DNA of 64,000 nucleotides. It comes from Megalonaias nervosa (lineage: Eukaryota > Mollusca > Bivalvia > Unionida > Unionidae). Position 1 is the stretch's first letter. Each line of letters starts with the position of its first letter. Position numbers and translations under genes: made by a program. Below the pieces are notes generated by a model. The model was not told where the DNA came from and did not search any database. It worked only from the letters and a program-made list of their open reading frames with translations. Positions 59,791 to 64,000 of this stretch are shown one piece after another. The DNA lies in the NCBI GenBank assembly GCA_016617855.1, contig JAECUM010011142.1, positions 1-64,000 of the forward strand, read 5' to 3'.

Positions 59791-60470
59791 TGTCATCTTC
59801 CATCCATAGGTACAATGTCTGCCATTTAAAATCATTGAAGAGCAGACCACTCCACTGCTTTGGTAAAAGAATATCACAAACATTTGTCCAGACACAAAAC
59901 CATTACGTTTTGGACAAATGTAAGCATAAAACTAGGAATTATGAATTAGTTGGTGAATTACATTCATGATGTCAGTAAAAGTTTTGTAAATTCTGGCATA
60001 TCATTTTATTTATTTATCCTTCCATGACATAAATGTAACAAATTAATTGTCCTTCATTATTTCCACTTATTTGTCTCCTATTGCACACTTGAGAATTCAG
60101 CATGTACTTCTACCCTACAGAGCAGTGTCAGCAAAATGGATTTATTTTAATTCAAGTCCTTGTTTTGAATCGGTGTGTTTGTAAGTTACTGTTGATTGTA
60201 GCTCTTAAGCCAATAAAGGCTATTTAAAAAAGCATGAAAATAATTTAAATTTCAGGATCGATACTTTTTGAGAATCATGTTGTAAACTGGTAGACAACAA
60301 GGACTGGGACTATGTCTACACTGTTTACTGTCAGATGCAATCAGTACTTTCAGAAAGAAGCATCTATTGCAGTAGTACTTATAACAATTGAAATATCACT
60401 TCCTAAATGTGATTCAGTATGCTGTAAATTATATTATGACCAAAAATATTGTTTCTGTTATCAGTAGCCA
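59791..60470. other. 3' flank, nothing recognised
   Basis: AT-rich non-coding sequence. An AATAAA at about 60212 could be a distal polyadenylation signal or chance. Confidence 0.35.
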
Positions 60471-60479
60471 CTTTCCTGC

Positions 60480-61130
60480 CAGCAACAACATCCCAGTTGG
60501 AGAAAATGCATCAAGAATTTGGTTCAAGTTTTTTTCATTTATATAATATTTCCTAAACCTCGATAGATTTTCTTCATATTTGGGATGAATCATTGTAATG
60601 CTAAGACCATTCAATCAATGACGAACATGCTTGCTTCTGTGAGGCGTTCTTACAGTCCTGTTTGCATTAAAGTTTTGGTGGAAGTTTTTCATTTGCTAGT
60701 ATCTCCTAATGCTGTGATAGAGTCTCTTCAAATTTGGCATTAATGATTATGAAGCCAGGATAATTCATTTGAGATGCACTCACTTTCCTCATTGACCTTG
60801 GGGTCAGGGTCACGTTCATAGAAAGTTTGTGCTAAGGTTTAGGTCATATGCTTATATTGATGGATTTTCTTCCTACTTTTGATGAATCAGTATGAAGCTG
60901 AGACAAGGTTTCTATTTGGTAATATTCACAGTTGATCCTATGACCATGGGGTCAAGATCATGGTTATAAAACCTTTAGGGTTTTGGTTCAAGTTTCATTA
61001 TTTTTATATATATCCTCAACCCCTTGATGGATTTTGTTCATACTTGGGCGAGTTATTACGAAGCTCATGCAAATCATTGTGTGATATGTTCACTGCAGCT
61101 TTTGATCAAGGTACGAGGTCACATGTTCCA
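60480..61130. repeat. Tandem array with gatggattttcttcatactt phrases
   Basis: Diverged units of about 170-190 bp containing ttggttcaagtttttttcat, cgatagattttcttcatatt, gatgaatcattgtaatgcta and gaccttggggtcagggtcac. Related in style, but not in sequence, to the other arrays. Confidence 0.6.
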
Positions 61131-61289
61131 GCAGTGAGCTCAACATGCAGGCCCAAACCATCTTGTTTTACTGTACATGGGGAACTTATCTGTTATATAC
61201 CTATCATTTTGAAAGGTTGCCTTCCATCAAATTTAAATTTAGTAGGTTATTCATTGTCACTTTGGTGCTATTACATAAAAAGAACTTGA

Positions 61290-63294
61290 ATTAAAATACC
61301 TTTATTTTGAATAATTTTATGCCAGCTTTTATCAGAAGCCAGAGATTGTTTAGAACCATATTCAAACTGGAACAAAATGTTGTTTTAGGATACTCAGTCA
61401 CTCTAATACATCCAAACTTGAAACCGTGCTTGCAGCATCCAAATCTTTTTAATGTCAGCAAATTTTAAAGTGAAAATTTGGACCTGCAGCACTTTTAGTT
61501 TTTATATGCCCACCAACAGGTGGAGCATAGATTATCTGTCAGTCTGTTCCCTTTTTCGTTTCCTCAGAATAACTTCCGTTTTACATCATTTACCTTTTCA
61601 AAACTTTGTGGAGGCATGAAAGTACAGATCACTGTACTCTTTTTAATTTTACAGTTCACATGTAAATAGGTATCTCTGTGTTGAAATCTTATGTTTGTTA
61701 TTTATTGTTAGTTGGAGTCCTCAATACTTGTAATCATTTTCTTGTCAACAAATTATATAAATACTGCTTTATTTGTGTATGCAATATTTAAGCTTTAACA
61801 TTCATCTTTTTGTCAGCATTGAAATCCATCTATGTCTGAAGAATATAACAGTTGTGAGTGTTTGTAAATCATGTTATAAATTTCATCAGTATTCAAGATT
61901 TACATCTATAACACATTGTATGAAATTTTTGAAAGACAAATCTTGTCTATTTACTTGGTATTTGTGTTGGTGTAAAAATGTTGGGCTGTATGTACGATAT
62001 AAATTGACCAATTAACACCTATTATTAGTTATTACTTATTAGAAATACCTGTGTGCTGAAAACCAATCTTCTTGCTAAATGCGAGATGGTTGTGACATAA
62101 TTCTTTATATATAATCTTCATATGAAAATTTACACATATAGGGGCATACACTTTTGACATGTGCAGACATTTGCTGGAGCATGAGGAAGGAGTTTGAGCC
62201 TGGGGGTTTCCCGAAACATTTGCACACAGCAAACCATGCATTATTATTATTGTTATAATTGTTATCAGTCACTAAATGAACAAATTGTGTGCCTAAAAAT
62301 CTGTACACATGGAGTATGTACTAAAGCAGAACATGAAATTCCAATGTTTTAGTACAGGAGATGCTTATAATTAGACACAAACCAGCTGGAACTGGTCCAA
62401 TCATGCAGAATAAATTTTCATCGAGCTGCTGTTTTGGAACATTCTGTGAGTTTAATTTGCACAATTTTGGCACTTGGCAAAATGAATTATTTTACTCCAT
62501 TAATTCCTGAAAGTTTAAATTTTTTGAAAATTTCAGCTCTACCACTGAAGTCGTGAAAATAGAACAAGGCGCAAGTTTTCCCATACTACTGCTTCTAGTC
62601 ATGAAATAAAAGGCAGCTATCCTGGAGAAAACAAGTGCAAATCTATGATGAAGCCAAAGACATTTTTTGAACCATCGTGCTTATATTGTCATTCTTTAAT
62701 GGAAAATTTGTTACTTTGAAATATGTAACTTTTATGAGCAAAGATAAATTTTAATGTCAGCCATATCAGGAAAATAGGTAAATATTATTACATAGCTTCC
62801 TCATAGAACTAAACCAAAATGTATATGAAAATTGATTGATTGTTTATTGTTTAGTGGCATATCAACACATGAAAGGTTATATCAAGCAGTGACATTTGAA
62901 GTAAAGTAATCTGACCAGACTCCATGTAGGTGGACCTAGCCTGGTCTGGACAGGATTGGAACTGATACCCTTCTTGCCCTGATTTTTATAATGTGTCAGT
63001 GTTGATTAAAAATCAGCTGATAAATTTTGAAACATGCTGGTTATTTGGTGCTGAACACTAAAGTACTGTCCTTATATTGCACTCTAGAGAAACTTCAGTG
63101 AGGCAGTTTTCAGTTGAGTACATAATCAAGTTGAGAATTTATAAACACAAGGCCTGCTCATGAGTCTGGTACAGTAATCAATGAGTCACTGTGACTTCTG
63201 TTTTGTAGACATGCTGTTGCTTGTAAATTTCATACAAGAGATGAAAATGAGTAAATTGAGCACATAACTAAACCATGTTGGTGATGGACTATAT
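61290..63294. other. 3' flank, nothing recognised
   Basis: AT-rich sequence. Short frames at 61773-62015 and 62032-62308 lack recognisable domains. A phrase tatgcccaccaacaggtgga near 61506 looks like an interspersed repeat fragment. Confidence 0.4.
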
Positions 63295-63460
63295 CAGGCA
63301 TGTCCAACCTGCAGACGGCATATGGCCCCATCCTTCACATATTACGCCCTTGAAAGCAGAAATGTGTACAATTAGTGATAAGGAACTGTTCTTGCTCATG
63401 TGGCCCATGACTTTAAGCATTTTGTTTTGCTCCCTTCCCAAAAAAGGTTGGACAACCAAG
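63295..63460. mobile_element. 166 bp hAT-type MITE
   Basis: Begins CAGGCATGTCCAACCTGCAG and ends aaaaaaggttggacaaccaa-g, whose inverse is CTTGGTTGTCCAACC. A perfect 8 bp duplication GACTATAT lies at 63287-63294 and 63461-63468. The GTCCAACCT end is common among hAT-derived MITEs of animals. Confidence 0.88.
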
Positions 63461-64000
63461 GACTATATGATTAATGCAGATCAGTTCAATGCACATTTAA
63501 GGACTGAGGTATTGAAATTTTACACACAAGCTGTACACTGGATTGTATTTCAATGGATTTACTGTTTACTGATTGCTTTATACACTGTCTTCCTGTATCT
63601 TAATTTTTTTGGTAAAATTATGAGGACTCTTTATTACTGATAATGATCATTTTGGTACCAATAAAATCCATCATATCTTAAATGTATCTTTTTGTCTTAA
63701 TTATTCAAAATATGATCTTGAATCACTTTGCATTGACTAGTATTAATTTTTATCACATACATTCCATAGTAGAAATAAGTACATTTTTAGTGAAAAAGTT
63801 AAAAGTATTTCAGATGTACAAGTATTTCAAATAGAAATATGGACATAAAGTACAGGAAGGATGATCTCTGATTCATACAATTCTGCCGAGTTGGACAAAA
63901 CACGGGTATTCAAAACTTAAGCTGTTGTTGGCATTGTATCAGATGAATAAATAGATTATTTTTCTTCATGTAAACCAAATGATTACTTTCTGCACATCAT
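63461..64000. other. 3' flank, nothing recognised
   Basis: AT-rich sequence to the end of the window. The 121-codon frame 63275-63640 runs from the MITE into this stretch and is not supported as a gene. Confidence 0.4.

Noticed and set aside
63275..63640. 121-codon plus-strand open frame
   Set aside because: Its first half is the hAT MITE and the rest is AT-rich hydrophobic translation typical of non-coding DNA.

Overview
This is animal nuclear DNA: AT-rich, with few and short open frames, GT-AG introns, microsatellites and many transposable-element relics. One conserved gene is present. Thirteen exons on the + strand, between 10040 and 58067, encode the last 340 residues of PCYT2, the CTP:phosphoethanolamine cytidylyltransferase that makes CDP-ethanolamine in the Kennedy pathway. 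About 45-50 N-terminal residues, including the first HxGH motif, were not found in the first 10 kb and probably lie upstream of the window. The abundance of tRNA-derived SINEs, a DIRS-like retroelement, hAT, Tc1 and pogo/Tigger elements, and arrays of roughly 120-190 bp repeats suggests a mollusc, probably a bivalve. That assignment is inference.

Layout. 1-10039 is upstream or 5' intron sequence holding a tandem array (839-1520), a Tigger-like element (1564-3136), a palindromic repeat (3724-3862), a double-hairpin MITE (4161-4371), a hAT-type element with two younger insertions inside it (4668-6968), and another TA-flanked element (7258-9298). 10040-58067 is PCYT2, with introns of 0.7 to 7.7 kb filled with repeats: a second hAT copy (15771-18221), two broken DIRS-like retroelements (about 21930-24170 and 41330-45410), a complete two-ended Tigger-type element with a broken transposase (35852-37823), a broken copy of a repeated invertebrate protein (about 50525-51975, minus), six more double-hairpin MITEs (the last in the 3' flank), three SINE families, and several tandem arrays. 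58068-64000 is the 3' flank, with a Tc1-type transposase relic (about 58930-59790, minus) and a small hAT MITE with a perfect 8 bp target duplication (63295-63460).

Three observations stand out. First, the seven double-hairpin MITEs share their terminal repeat (19 of 23 bases) with the Tigger-type element at 35852-37823, which suggests a past autonomous source. Second, the arrays at 14571-15410, 52380-53610 and 56049-57480 share a defined head and/or a tail with a short perfect hairpin around variable numbers of internal repeats, as in Helentron-associated or pearl-like elements, so they are probably mobile units and not simple satellites. Third, insertions sit close to splice donors of PCYT2: a SINE about 11 bp after exon 11 of the window and a MITE about 42 bp after exon 8. 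Apart from PCYT2, no intact protein gene was recognised.
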